This document shows, in pieces, positions 53,231 to 62,951 of a stretch of DNA of 64,000 nucleotides. The stretch spans positions 62,322,754 through 62,386,753 of the forward strand of contig OY997596.1 of assembly GCA_963921825.1 (NCBI GenBank). The letters run 5' to 3'. Source of the DNA: Erodium maritimum. Taxonomy: Eukaryota; Streptophyta; Magnoliopsida; Geraniales; Geraniaceae. A program made the translations under genes and the position numbers. How positions within the stretch are numbered: position 1 is the first letter of the stretch; each line of letters opens with the position of its first letter. The notes beneath the pieces are model-generated. The model was not told the origin of the DNA and did no database searches. It saw only the letters and a program-made list of their open reading frames with translations.

Positions 53231-55906
53231 CCGTGATTAAGTAGACCATAAGCTGACTTGACTGAATATTGTCTTAACTGTTCTCCTGACTAGTACCACG
53301 AGTCTGAACTTGTCGTGGTACTAATTGGGACTGGAAGAATGGCAAGACTGTCTCTCACATCGAAGAGCTCCTGGTGAGTTTGGTGATGGCCGAGCACGAC
53401 CTCGATGGCATTTCCCGAGGGGTTTCGAGACCCAACATGTCAACAATTGATACAAAAGGCATTGATAGCGGTGAAAAGGCATGATTGAACGCATAGGACA
53501 TTATCAACAATGGTGATAAATTAAAAGCGAACGATGAAAAGAAAGAAAGCAGAGAAAGAAGTCCTATTGTATAGATATGTGACAATCTATTTATAATGAA
53601 CCGACACCCTATAATATGTTTATGTGTTGATAAAGTTACCTGTTAAAATTATTCAAAGCTGTTAGGTTTCAATTTGATTCTTAGAATCTAGAATGGAACC
53701 TCCATGTAGCGGGACCAGATTATGCTCATTAATTACTGGACAATTTCTTATCTTTCAATAAAATCGTATTTATTGGCCCGCAATTTAATTATCGAGTCGC
53801 CCACTTGTATCAGTCTCTTCAAACTCATGTAATGTTGAGAAAATGATGCTTTATGTTAGGAAAAACATGACCTCTTAACTCGAAAATGGTGAATATGAAA
53901 TCAAGAGGAAATTGAGGTGTTTTTCCATTAATGGGTTGATGACAAACAATTCCCTTACAGTTAACAAGAACTTAGGTATAGACTGAAGTGGAAGTGGAGA
54001 CTAACTAGTAGATCAGAATCAAGAGCATATCGATTAAGAACCTAAAAAGGGACGATTTGATCAAAAAAAGTTGATTCTTTCTTTTAAGGGGTGAATGCAT
54101 AATCGTCCCTATCAATTTGTCTCGAAAAGATATTTGTGATCACTTGTCACATAGTTGTTCATCATGTGTGCATTGAATATCGTTATGGGAGGTATATTTG
54201 TCTGGACTAATAGTCATGTACAATATATATGTTTTTAGAAGGATTGATCCAACTTCAAACTCAAGCTAGTAATCAAATGCTTGATTATGAGTATATTGTA
54301 CTGTTCAAAAATCGATTGTTGACTTATTAGTTGATCAATTTGACACTATAGATTTAAAGTAATTATGTAAACCAACATTTTCCGTTTGAAATGACTGAAA
54401 ACGTTACGAAAAAACTCAAAAAATAACAAGTCTACAGTTAGTTTTGAGTTCAATAGTCATATGACAGTTAGTTCTTAGAGTTTTTCCTAACGTTTTCTTG
54501 TCATTTCTAATGGAAAATGCTAGTTTGCGTAATTGTCTTAAGTCTACAGTGTTAAATTGATCGATTAATAAGTCTACAATCAGAATTTAAAAGGTACTTG
54601 ATGATAGTTAGTTCTCGAAAATTTTCTATTCTTAAACATGTTGGGAAAGTTGTACCTGATACAAGACGAGTCATAAGAGTCCATTAAACCGTTGGAGACT
54701 TGTTTTGTCTGAAGTGTCAACAAAACTAACAAACACCATCACTAACAGACAACTTCAGTCAGCCAAAGATCTCAGCTTCCATGAAAGTGTGTATTTTTGT
54801 CATTCAAATCATGTCCAATCCCCTCTCAGCCTCACCTCAAGAGTAAGCTATTTTACTGTGCTTCATAGTTGTGTGTATATATGGTTCATGAACTTCTCTT
54901 GCTTTTATCCACATTTTTTTTATCAGCAATCAAGGAGGAACTCATAATCTAACCTAGTTTGAGATTTTTTATCCACTACCCATTACTTGTTCTTATCAGA
55001 TTTGATCTGGGTTTTGCTTTGATTCTGTGTTTCTGTTGCAAAGTTTTGATCTTTCCTCTACATATCAATCATTTTGAGCACAAAAGGGACTCCTTTTTAG
55101 GCCCTTTGATGGGTTTTGTGTAAAAGCTTTGCTTGACTTTAAGGGTTTTGAATTTGACTTTTTTTTATAGGTTTGCTGTTGCTAGGAAAATGATGAATGT
55201 GAGAAATTATAAAACTCTGATGTACTTGTTAATTGTTGTGGTGAAACTAGACCTTGGGCCTGAAGTCAAATTCAGATTTCAGATCCAGCCCAACTCTGTT
55301 CTGGACTTCAGGATTGAAGTCTTGGGCTCAAAGTGGGATGTGGATGCCTATGTAGTAGTGTGGACTCATGTTATACATGTAGTATTATTTTGATGAATAC
55401 TTCAACAATATAAACTTTCACCAATGACCATTGACCCCTTGATGAATAGTTCACTCTCAATATTGATCATGTTATTATGAAGCATTTTTAGATATGGATG
55501 TTAAAAACATCTTAAATGGTCCAAGCGATTGATTCAAATGAATTGTGATTTTATCAAGATATTTGCTTGGTCTAGTATTAACTTAATTTGAATAATAAAA
55601 GTTATGGTTATCACATGTCGTATGGTAAGTGAACATAATAAAATATATTGGATTGTGATATGAATTTAATGTCAAAGTGTTTTGGTATGGATGAGACAAT
55701 AATTTTTATTTAGGATAGTAATGAACTAATGGAGTGTTTTGATCAGATTCTTGTGGTCATATAATCCAAGACATAAACTAAAAGGTTAGAATTTAACCAC
55801 TGAAGTTGATTAAGCACTGTTGAAGTGTGGACCAAAAAGAGAAGAGTTTGGTTAAGTACTATTAAGTGTAATCATGCAGCAAAAGGGTAAAATGGTCACA
55901 ACAGTT
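53231..55906. other. Intergenic, no gene recognised
   Basis: About 2.7 kb. It contains a strong 11-bp inverted repeat at 53291-53322 and otherwise AT-rich sequence. A frame around 53345-53480 reads TVSHIEELLVSLVMAEHDLD, which looks more coding-like than chance but matches nothing I know. Short ORFs at 54705 and 55133 lack recognisable motifs. Confidence 0.5.
53291..53322. repeat. Perfect 11-bp inverted repeat (hairpin)
   Basis: TAGTACCACGA (53291-53301) and TCGTGGTACTA (53312-53322) are exact complements with a 10-nt loop. Purpose unknown. There is no T run after it, and plants do not use such terminators. Confidence 0.85.
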
Positions 55907-55914
55907 GTATATAA
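55907..55914 (+). promoter_or_regulatory. TATA box of SAC51-like gene
   Basis: TGTATATAAT lies about 30 bp before a CT-rich sequence (CTCTCTCTCTC near 55975) that looks like the start of a plant leader. Confidence 0.55.
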
Positions 55915-56599
55915 TCATAGCATTCATAGCAATGACTCACTTCTTTGGATAGTTCTTCTCTGCAACCACTCATTTCTCTCTCTCTCATACTCTAGATTTC
56001 ATCTGAATCAACCCTTTGAAGCTCTCTACACCAACTTTTCTCTGGTTCTTCTTCATCACTTTGCTCTGTAAGTTTATGGATCTTCATCATCTCTGCTTTT
56101 CCCTTTCAGGATTTTGTTTTGTGCTATAAAGTGTACTTTGAGTTTGACTTTCTTTCAATTGGGTAGACAAAAAAACCCATCTTTTTTTCTTGATGGGTTT
56201 CCTCTATCCCCTGTTTGTTTCCCCAGAAAATGGAGAGAATAGATTTTTTTAACCAAATCAATACTCATATGTGTATGTATGTTTCTCTAGGTTACTCTCT
56301 TCAGTGTCAAAAACTTGGTCTTTTTTGTAGAATTGGCTATTAATTATAGTTTTGAAGTGATGTATTATTTGTGGAAGATATCCAATGTTACTTTTCTGGG
56401 ATTGTGTTTGGTTGCTGAGAAAACAAGGAACAAAAACATGAATTGTTATGGTTTTTTATTTATCTACAGCTAATCTATAGCTCAACACAGTTTAGGAGTA
56501 AAGCTTAGAAATTTAAAATAAGTAGTGGTTACTTAACATCCATTAATTCATTATCTTACTTGACAATCAGCTGAGCCAATTGTGCTTTTAAATTGTTCA

Positions 56600-56932
56600 G
56601 GGATAATTGCAAAAAAGTACCTTTACTTATTTACTTTTTGTAAGTTGCAGTACTCTTTTCTGATAATTGCAAAAATAATGCCTAAACTTGTCTTGTGGCT
56701 CTTTCTATACATTTGTTCCAAAATTATGATTTTGCCCTTGAAAATGTAAGTTAAAAGAATCTAGCATTATCATGTCCTTACTTTTCTTTCGAGGGTATAA
56801 TCGTTATTTTCAAACAAAATAACACAAAATGCAACAAAAAGACAAGTTTAAGCCATTTTATTGCAATTACCATAGGAGAGGGTTACAACTTGTAAACAGT
56901 CAATACTGAGTGTACTTTTTTGCAATGATCCC
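56600..56932. mobile_element. MITE in leader intron 1 of SAC51-like gene
   Basis: Inverted ends GGGATAATTGCAAAAAAGTAC and GTACTTTTTTGCAATGATCCC bound 333 bp. Flanking 9-bp sequences AATTGTTCA (56591-56599) and AATTGTATA (56933-56941) match at 7 of 9 positions, as expected for an old Mutator-type target duplication. No coding capacity. Confidence 0.8.
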
Positions 56933-57061
56933 AATTGTATATATCTTCTGCATCTTTAATCTCACAAGAATTATATGCTAAACACCATTATGCAGGAACT
57001 TTGGGTATATTGTTGCTAATATCTACGATACAATAATCTCGAGAAGCAAAGCAATATCGAT

Positions 57062-57139
57062 ATGCACTGGTTGAGTCTATCCGTTGATGTGCTCCGCAGA
57101 GTTGTGCACTTGAACTTATATTGCAGAGTTATTTTGTAA
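57062..57139 (+). CDS. Upstream ORF 1 (25 codons)
   Basis: ATG at 57062, stop TAA at 57137-57139; the peptide begins MHWLSLSVDVLRRVV. It precedes the conserved uORF in leader exon 2. It may modulate scanning. A shorter overlapping uORF of 8 codons (MCSAELCT) starts near 57083. Conservation of these peptides is unknown to me. Confidence 0.6.
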   Translation: MHWLSLSVDVLRRVVHLNLYCRVIL

Positions 57140-57197
57140 ATCAAATCTCCGAAACTCGATAACTTTCAGAACTTCATCGCTTTCACATACTTTACCT

Positions 57198-57248
57198 ATG
57201 GGATCCAATCACTTTTTCGTGTTGTCTTCTGGCATTTACATCAGCTGA
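57198..57248 (+). CDS. Upstream ORF 3 (16 codons)
   Basis: ATG at 57198, stop TGA at 57246-57248; the peptide begins MGSNHFFVLSSG. It lies between uORF 1 and the conserved uORF. Likely only a minor effect on initiation. Confidence 0.5.
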   Translation: MGSNHFFVLSSGIYIS

Positions 57249-57320
57249 GTGAGATCAATCTGATTCTGTAGTAAAACTCGATCACTTCCCATTATCCGAT
57301 ATCAATTATATTGAGTAGTT

Positions 57321-57577
57321 ATGGTGTGCCAAGCTGCCAGTCAAACCAGATTCCGGGCATTGAAACATGAGAGCGGTATTGCAGGACGAGCTACCATTAT
57401 AGTTAGAGTTATTGCGTGCTTTCAACCTCTGCAAGATTGCCAGGTTAGTCCTAGGTTACTTGTATGCTTTATTGCACTTCTCAAATTGTACTATTGTCGA
57501 CTAAGAATGTATTGTGCAAATGTTTCGTTTTTTTGCAGGCTGAGTATTTCAGACAATTGTTAAAGCCTGTGACGTAG
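57321..57577 (+). CDS. Conserved peptide uORF of SAC51-type bHLH mRNA, spliced
   Basis: Two exons, 57321-57443 and 57539-57577, joined give 53 residues. It begins MVCQAASQTRFRALKHE, contains IIVRVIACFQPLQDCQ at the splice junction, and ends AEYFRQLLKPVT. I recognise this as the conserved uORF peptide of the SAC51/SACL family (Arabidopsis conserved-peptide uORF homology group 15). There the uORF represses translation of the main bHLH ORF, and the polyamine thermospermine relieves this, limiting xylem over-proliferation. If the intron is retained, the peptide instead continues VSPRLLVCF... and loses its conserved C-terminus. Its presence strongly supports the identity of the downstream bHLH gene. 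Confidence 0.93.
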
Positions 57578-57745
57578 TTTGATTTCGTGTTCGTATCTTT
57601 ACATTGAGCTGGATTGTGTAGTTACCGTCGTATATAATTTTAATTCTAAAACGTATTAGAAGTGATTGAACTCTCGGATCGAAGAACCTTCATCTCCTGG
57701 TAAGTTCCCTAAATTTAGCTGTTCATTAACTGAGAGTTTATTTCA

Positions 57746-58136
57746 TAAAAGAATTACAAAAAAGTACCCCCAGCTATTCGTTTTTTGCAACTTGTAGATC
57801 TCTTCTTTGATAATTACAAAAAAAATACCTTGAGTTTATCTTTTTGTTACAATTTATATAAAAATAGTGATTTTACCTTACAATTTATATTTTAAATTGT
57901 AACAGGTAAAATACAAAAAATTCAGAATTTCATATCTTTTAATTTTCTTTATACTGCAAATATTAAAAAAAAAGTCTGACGGATATGATTTTTTATTTAT
58001 TTAATTATTAGTTTAAAACTTCAAATCGTCATTTTAAAACATTTACACAAAGTTTAACCAAAAGGCAAATACATTTTTTTTTGTAATTATCGAAGAAAAA
58101 GGCTACGACCTCGTGTAGTTTTTTTGTAATCATCCC
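57746..58136. mobile_element. MITE in leader intron 3 of SAC51-like gene
   Basis: Ends GAATTACAAAAAAGTACC and TTTTTTTGTAATCATCCC are inverted relatives of those at 56600-56932, so the same or a sister family. Flanks TTTATTTCA (57737-57745) and TTTATTTGT (58137-58145) match at 7 of 9. The left terminus has lost its GGG. 391 bp, non-coding. Confidence 0.68.
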
Positions 58137-58190
58137 TTTATTTGTTAGTGATCATTAATTTCTTTGTTTATAGGTTATCGTATCTGCTCC

Positions 58191-58991
58191 ATGGTTAAGG
58201 ACAACGAGCCTTGGCCTTGTCCAGAACCGTCCCCTTGGCATCGGGTCAACAAGAGTTTCACGAGCTCGTTTCTCGGGCCCGGGCCAACATGGACAAAATC
58301 CGCTCGCATTGCGTTCCCATTCCCGCTCCCGAGTCTTGGGACGGGGCAAACGGGCCCGAGCAAGCAATTCGTGTACCCTGCCGGGTTTTCAGGAGCGATG
58401 TTTCCAAATGGCATCTTGTCGCCTTGTCCTCAAAAGAAGCTTCTGGTCTTCGATCGGTGCGGGACACAGACGAAGTTGATATACAGCTCCGCAACTCCCG
58501 CTACCGACATCGGGAAGGTGACACGTCATCATGGTTTCCTCGAAGATGCTAAGGTTGATCGGATTGGTTTGACCAAGCCGGTGGAGAATTGTTGTGCTGG
58601 TGATGAAAGCGAGCTGCACGAAGACACCGAGGAGCTCAACGCTTTGCTTTATTCGGACGACGACGAGTCTAGTGACGAAGAGAGAAGCACCGGTCACTCT
58701 CCGGTGCCTAATGCTGAGGAAATGGCAGAAGTCTCGAGTCTCCGAAAGAAAAGGCCCAAGCCCGATATTTCCGACAATGGGCCAAGCCCGAATAAAAGGC
58801 AGAAGTTTGTTGGGCTTGGGGTGGGCCCGAATTCTGGCTCGAATATCCGAGAGACGTTGAGGGTTCTGGAGAGCATAGTGCCCGGAGTGAAAGGTAAAGA
58901 GCCGTTGTTGGTGCTGGACAAAGCTATAGAGTACTTGAAGTGCATGAAGCTCAGAGCTGTGAGTCTTGGAGTGGACTCACTCTTGATGTAG
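58191..58991 (+). CDS. SAC51: SAC51-like bHLH transcription regulator
   Basis: 266 residues from the ATG at 58191. The frame extends upstream to 58164, but a TTTATAG acceptor at 58171-58173 makes 58191 the first AUG in the exon. The N-terminal half is low-complexity; an acidic/Ser stretch follows (LLYSDDDESSDEE), then basic RKKRPKPD and NKRQK. The helix-loop-helix is at about 217-258: IRETLRVLESIVPG, loop VKGKEP, then LLVLDKAIEYLKCMKLRAVSLG. The usual H-E-R DNA-contact residues are missing before helix 1, so it probably acts by dimerising, as described for SAC51/SACL proteins in vascular development with LHW-type partners. Translation is expected to be under thermospermine control through the uORF at 57321. 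The symbol is given by family, not proven orthology; a SACL paralogue is possible. Confidence 0.88.
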   Translation: MVKDNEPWPCPEPSPWHRVNKSFTSSFLGPGPTWTKSARIAFPFPLPSLGTGQTGPSKQFVYPAGFSGAMFPNGILSPCPQKKLLVFDRCGTQTKLIYSSATPATDIGKVTRHHGFLEDAKVDRIGLTKPVENCCAGDESELHEDTEELNALLYSDDDESSDEERSTGHSPVPNAEEMAEVSSLRKKRPKPDISDNGPSPNKRQKFVGLGVGPNSGSNIRETLRVLESIVPGVKGKEPLLVLDKAIEYLKCMKLRAVSLGVDSLLM

Positions 58992-59224
58992 TGGTGACCG
59001 ACAAGTGTCGGTTACGAGGTTGTGTCCTGACTCCTAAGTTCAACAATGGAGGCGTGGTTGATGGGCTGTAAAAGGTGGACCAACCTTTTGTAGGAGAGGT
59101 TGATGTTGTGCATGCGCGTTAGGTAACTGTGGGATCCTAAAACTACTTTTTTTCTTCTTTTTTCTTTTGGGTAGTGATGGTATGATTTTGTCTTCACCCT
59201 CGAGCACATAAAGAGCATCTTCAA
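58992..59224 (+). other. 3' UTR of SAC51-like gene (probable)
   Basis: About 230 bp of T-rich sequence after the stop. The polyadenylation site cannot be fixed; the UTR may extend past the degenerate repeat that follows, to AATGAA near 59990. Confidence 0.45.
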
Positions 59225-59690
59225 CAGGGGTGGATAGGGTTTTCGGACCGATTCGTCTGGCTGAGTCGTGGCGGTTTAGCTTGGTCTAGTTCTGAATCGA
59301 TTTATTTGGGTGAATTACAGCCTAATGTAGTGAGTATAGGGTGTTTGGACCGATTCGTCTGGGTGCATCGCCGTGGTTTAGCTCAGTCTGAGGTGATTAG
59401 GGTTTTCTAGACCGGTTTGCCAGGGTGAAACATAGCCCGGTGTGTGGAGTATAGGGTTATTGGGCGCATCGTCATGGTTCAACTCAATCTGGGGTGATTA
59501 GGGTTTCTAGACCGGTTTGCCAATATGAACTTGTAGCCTGTCTGGGGCATATAGGGTTTTTGGACCGGTGTGCCAGTGTGAATCGTAGCATGTCTGGGTC
59601 ATACAGGGTTTTTCGATCTGTTTTCCCAGACGGATCATCGTGAATCGGGCGGTTATGGGCGATAGGATAGCCTACTAGTCTAGTTTTTCT
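59225..59690. repeat. Degenerate tandem repeat downstream of SAC51-like gene
   Basis: Units built from TATAGGGTTTTTGGACCG, GATTCGTCTGGGTGCATCG and TAGACCGGTTTGCCAG recur about five times with units of roughly 60-120 bp and many point differences. No coding frame spans it. Confidence 0.75.
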
Positions 59691-61120
59691 TATGTGAAAT
59701 ACCAGGTATAATCATAATCTCATATTAGTTTGTGGGCCCGACATCATGCCCTAAAGGTGGGGTCATATTGTGGATCCCAATAGGGGTTCTTTGTTGACAT
59801 TTGGGGGTTTTGTCTTGTTGGTGTGTTGTGGACCTTGTGGTTGAGCTTTTGAGGGTGATGGTGAGATTTGGGTCACTTTGTGTGTTGTGTGGAAATAATT
59901 GGAGGGTGGTGAGGAGTGATGGATGTTTTGTTTGTGATATCACCTAATGGTGTTGCTTTCCTTGTATTATATTTCCTTCTTTTGTGTTCAATGAATGAGT
60001 AGATGCATGTCATGTGTGCTTCTCTTTTGCTATCATTTTCATCTACCTATTTCTTTTCTTTTCTTTCCATTACTATGTAAGGACTATGTGTCCTTTTTGT
60101 GAGCCTGTTGTGCCTTACAAAAGTTGATAGTTGTTACACATAAAGAAATGTAGCAATGAAAAGTAAACATGTAAATTCATTGAGTGAAGTTTGAAGTGTC
60201 TGACTGCTATAACGAGTAAGCTCACCGGAACAACTGCATGAAAACGAGAATTAAGGCTTGATCACCCTTGCATAACCAATCACGTTAGACTGTACCGATT
60301 TCTGTAAAACTAGTTTCCGTCCCTCCTTTGATGTTTGTAAGGGCCTGTGAAAAAATTCTAACTTATGACCTTGTAAGAGCCTGCATTGTTGATACTTCAT
60401 GAAACCGGTGCCACGAAAGTCAGTGGTCGGATAGTAACAACAGACCCCTCATCGACCCTTTTATGACCTAGTAAGTTTAGTGTTAATACATAAAGGTTTT
60501 CTACAGGAGAGATATAGTACTTTTTGCTATAAATAATCAATGAAATATTACGAAACGCTTTTAAAATAAGTAATTAGAGGTGTGTATTTTTTCCATAGAT
60601 CAAACTGTACATCAAAATTGGCTCAATTAGGGATCATGAACCTTGATCCATGGATTAAGAAATCATCATCGAATATATTGTTTTTAAATAATGGATCTTA
60701 TTATCGAGACCCTTTTTAAAACCGTTATTCATATGATGATTAAAGATCGAAACATTGGAAGGGCAACATGTTAGCTAGAAAAAACTATCTTTTTCTTTGA
60801 AACGAGTAATTGAGATGATGCATTATTGTCAATCAAACTTATATAATGTAGGGCCAAGACCCTGGGCTCCAGAATAATGTCTGGGTGCATCGCAACAGAC
60901 TTAACGCTCATGGACACGTAGAAATAGTCTATTTTGTTTCGTAGACACAACCCGAGGTATTCCTCGTACCGACATTTCAACTATTCTAACAACAGTACCA
61001 ACAAAAAACATAAACCCAGAATAATTAGAGTATGAATTGAAATAAAACCAATTAATAATGATAAAGGGAAATAGCTTGTGCATTGTTCTAGTTGTTGTCC
61101 CGAAACTTCCCAGCATTGAC
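59691..61120. other. Intergenic, no gene recognised
   Basis: About 1.4 kb. From 59740 to 59990 the plus strand is G/T-rich and could be distal 3' UTR. The rest is AT-rich. Short ORFs at 59725, 60771 and 60901 (minus) have no motifs. Confidence 0.5.
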
Positions 61121-62160
61121 CGCCTCGGGTCTTAGGGGATAGGACACCCGACTTCCCCTAACCCCGACCCTCTCATTTCTCCTGGCGAGGTTGCAAATGA
61201 GCCATCGCCTGTTGATCCTTGTTGTCCTCTTCCTCCATGGATCGATGTGCCGATGGGAGTATTCCTGAAAGCTCCATCACTTTTTTCACTTGGGTAGTTT
61301 GGGTGTACGTCTGTCTTGTCGTCCCCTTGCCTCTGGACTTCATCACCTTTTTCCGTATATGGCTTATACTTCCTGCCTGGTCCTGAGGTTCCTTCTACTT
61401 TCCTGCTCTTGTAGTCAATACACCTACAAGTAGATCAAGAGAAATAGGGTCCCCATCCTCAGACACGTTAGTCAAGTCGTCGGTCTTTGTAGTACCCGGG
61501 GACCTAGTGAGGTATCCACTAAAACCCCAAGGGCCCGATGACGGATGGACTCCATCGCAACCCTTGACGGGAAGTGAAACGCCACCATATCTTTGTTGAG
61601 TCACTCCACCTCTAGATCCTCGACCTTCTAGTTGTTGAGCATCACCCCACAAAGGGTAGTGGTGTTGTGCCTCCCTAAATCCGCAACCCTGTCCGCTAAA
61701 GAGAAACAGTACCATCCGTCTGCCGTCGTCGGGACAACTACAATTGAGACTTATAGTTCTTCCTCCTCATCTTCCTAATCGGGAACGGGAGACGAGGGGA
61801 ATGTGATTGCTTCATTTTGGATGTGGATCGGGAAGGACGTGTCGGAGGCGACATGAGGGCAAGGGATAGAGGTGCCGTAGAAATGGCTATTCGATATCCG
61901 GGGGGTCTTGAAATGATGTTTCCTATTTCAGCATGACATAGTCAGAGGCTTGTACAAGCCAGGGCTTGATATTCCCGGAGGGGTTGAGGCCGATCGAAGG
62001 CGTTGGTGCACTCCGGTGAGACATGCCGTTCCTAAAGGGTGAGCCATAGGGGGCAGTTGTTGTATCAAAAACGAAGGGGAGAGAGTTTCTTCTTCTTCTG
62101 AAAACCTAATTCGTAGTCTCTCGGACTCAAGGAAAACTATCTTAATCATTAGTGTTTATC
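61121..62160 (-). other. Possible decayed coding fragment, unassigned
   Basis: Composition is more balanced than its surroundings. Minus-strand frames at 61395-61715 and 61928-62149 are open, and near 61530-61690 an overlapping frame reads NKDMVAFHFPSRVAMESIRH between stops. This resembles the remains of a retroelement ORF1 (DUF4283-like) more than a live gene. I cannot confirm it, and no terminal repeats were seen. Confidence 0.3.
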
Positions 62161-62408
62161 AAAAATTTTTTGAAGTGTTATTATTATAGGTTTTTATTAA
62201 AGAGGCTATGGTTCACAAGAGTGGGTTTGAGTGCCAACACTGGCCCATTAGATACCATGTGGTGATCCATATAACTGGTTACGTAAACCGAGCCCATTAC
62301 AAGCCCATTGATGATGCAGGGTCTTCAATGGATCAGCTGGTTCAGTGTAATTTTATCCGCCGTTGGATGTCACCCAATCAACGGTGTAAACCGAGCAAGT
62401 TATGTTGC

Positions 62409-62416
62409 CGCGGATC
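62409..62416 (+). promoter_or_regulatory. Histone octamer element CGCGGATC
   Basis: The plant histone-promoter octamer CGCGGATC lies about 110 bp upstream of the TATA box. In plants this motif drives S-phase and meristem expression of core histone genes. Confidence 0.8.
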
Positions 62417-62526
62417 GGCCGTAAGAACCGTCGATTAAGTTCCATCCAACGGCTACGATTTCGGTTCTACTCCGCGCGCGAATCCACCTGAAAACTTTGA
62501 CCGCGAACCTAAAAAAACAACCCAAC

Positions 62527-62534
62527 TATATAAA
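62527..62534 (+). promoter_or_regulatory. TATA box of histone H4 gene
   Basis: TATATAAAT lies about 110 bp upstream of the H4 start codon and precedes a short, A-rich leader. Confidence 0.75.
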
Positions 62535-62543
62535 TCCCTCTAA

Positions 62544-62951
<408 letters not shown>

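Larger units (their letters stand above)
55940..58190 (+). other. 5' leader of SAC51-like gene: four exons, three introns, four uORFs
   Basis: Predicted leader exons are about 55940-56067, 56996-57443, 57539-57699 and 58174-58190. Each intron obeys GT-AG: donor CT|GTAAGTTT at 56068, acceptor TATGCAG|GA at 56995, donor CAG|GTTAGT at 57444, acceptor TTTGCAG|GC at 57538, donor TG|GTAAGTTCC at 57700, acceptor TTTATAG|GT at 58173. No ATG is seen in exon 1. Exon 2 has four upstream ORFs. The fourth is the conserved peptide ORF, completed by exon 3. No further ATG precedes the main start. The transcription start is an estimate from the TATA box. Confidence 0.75.
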
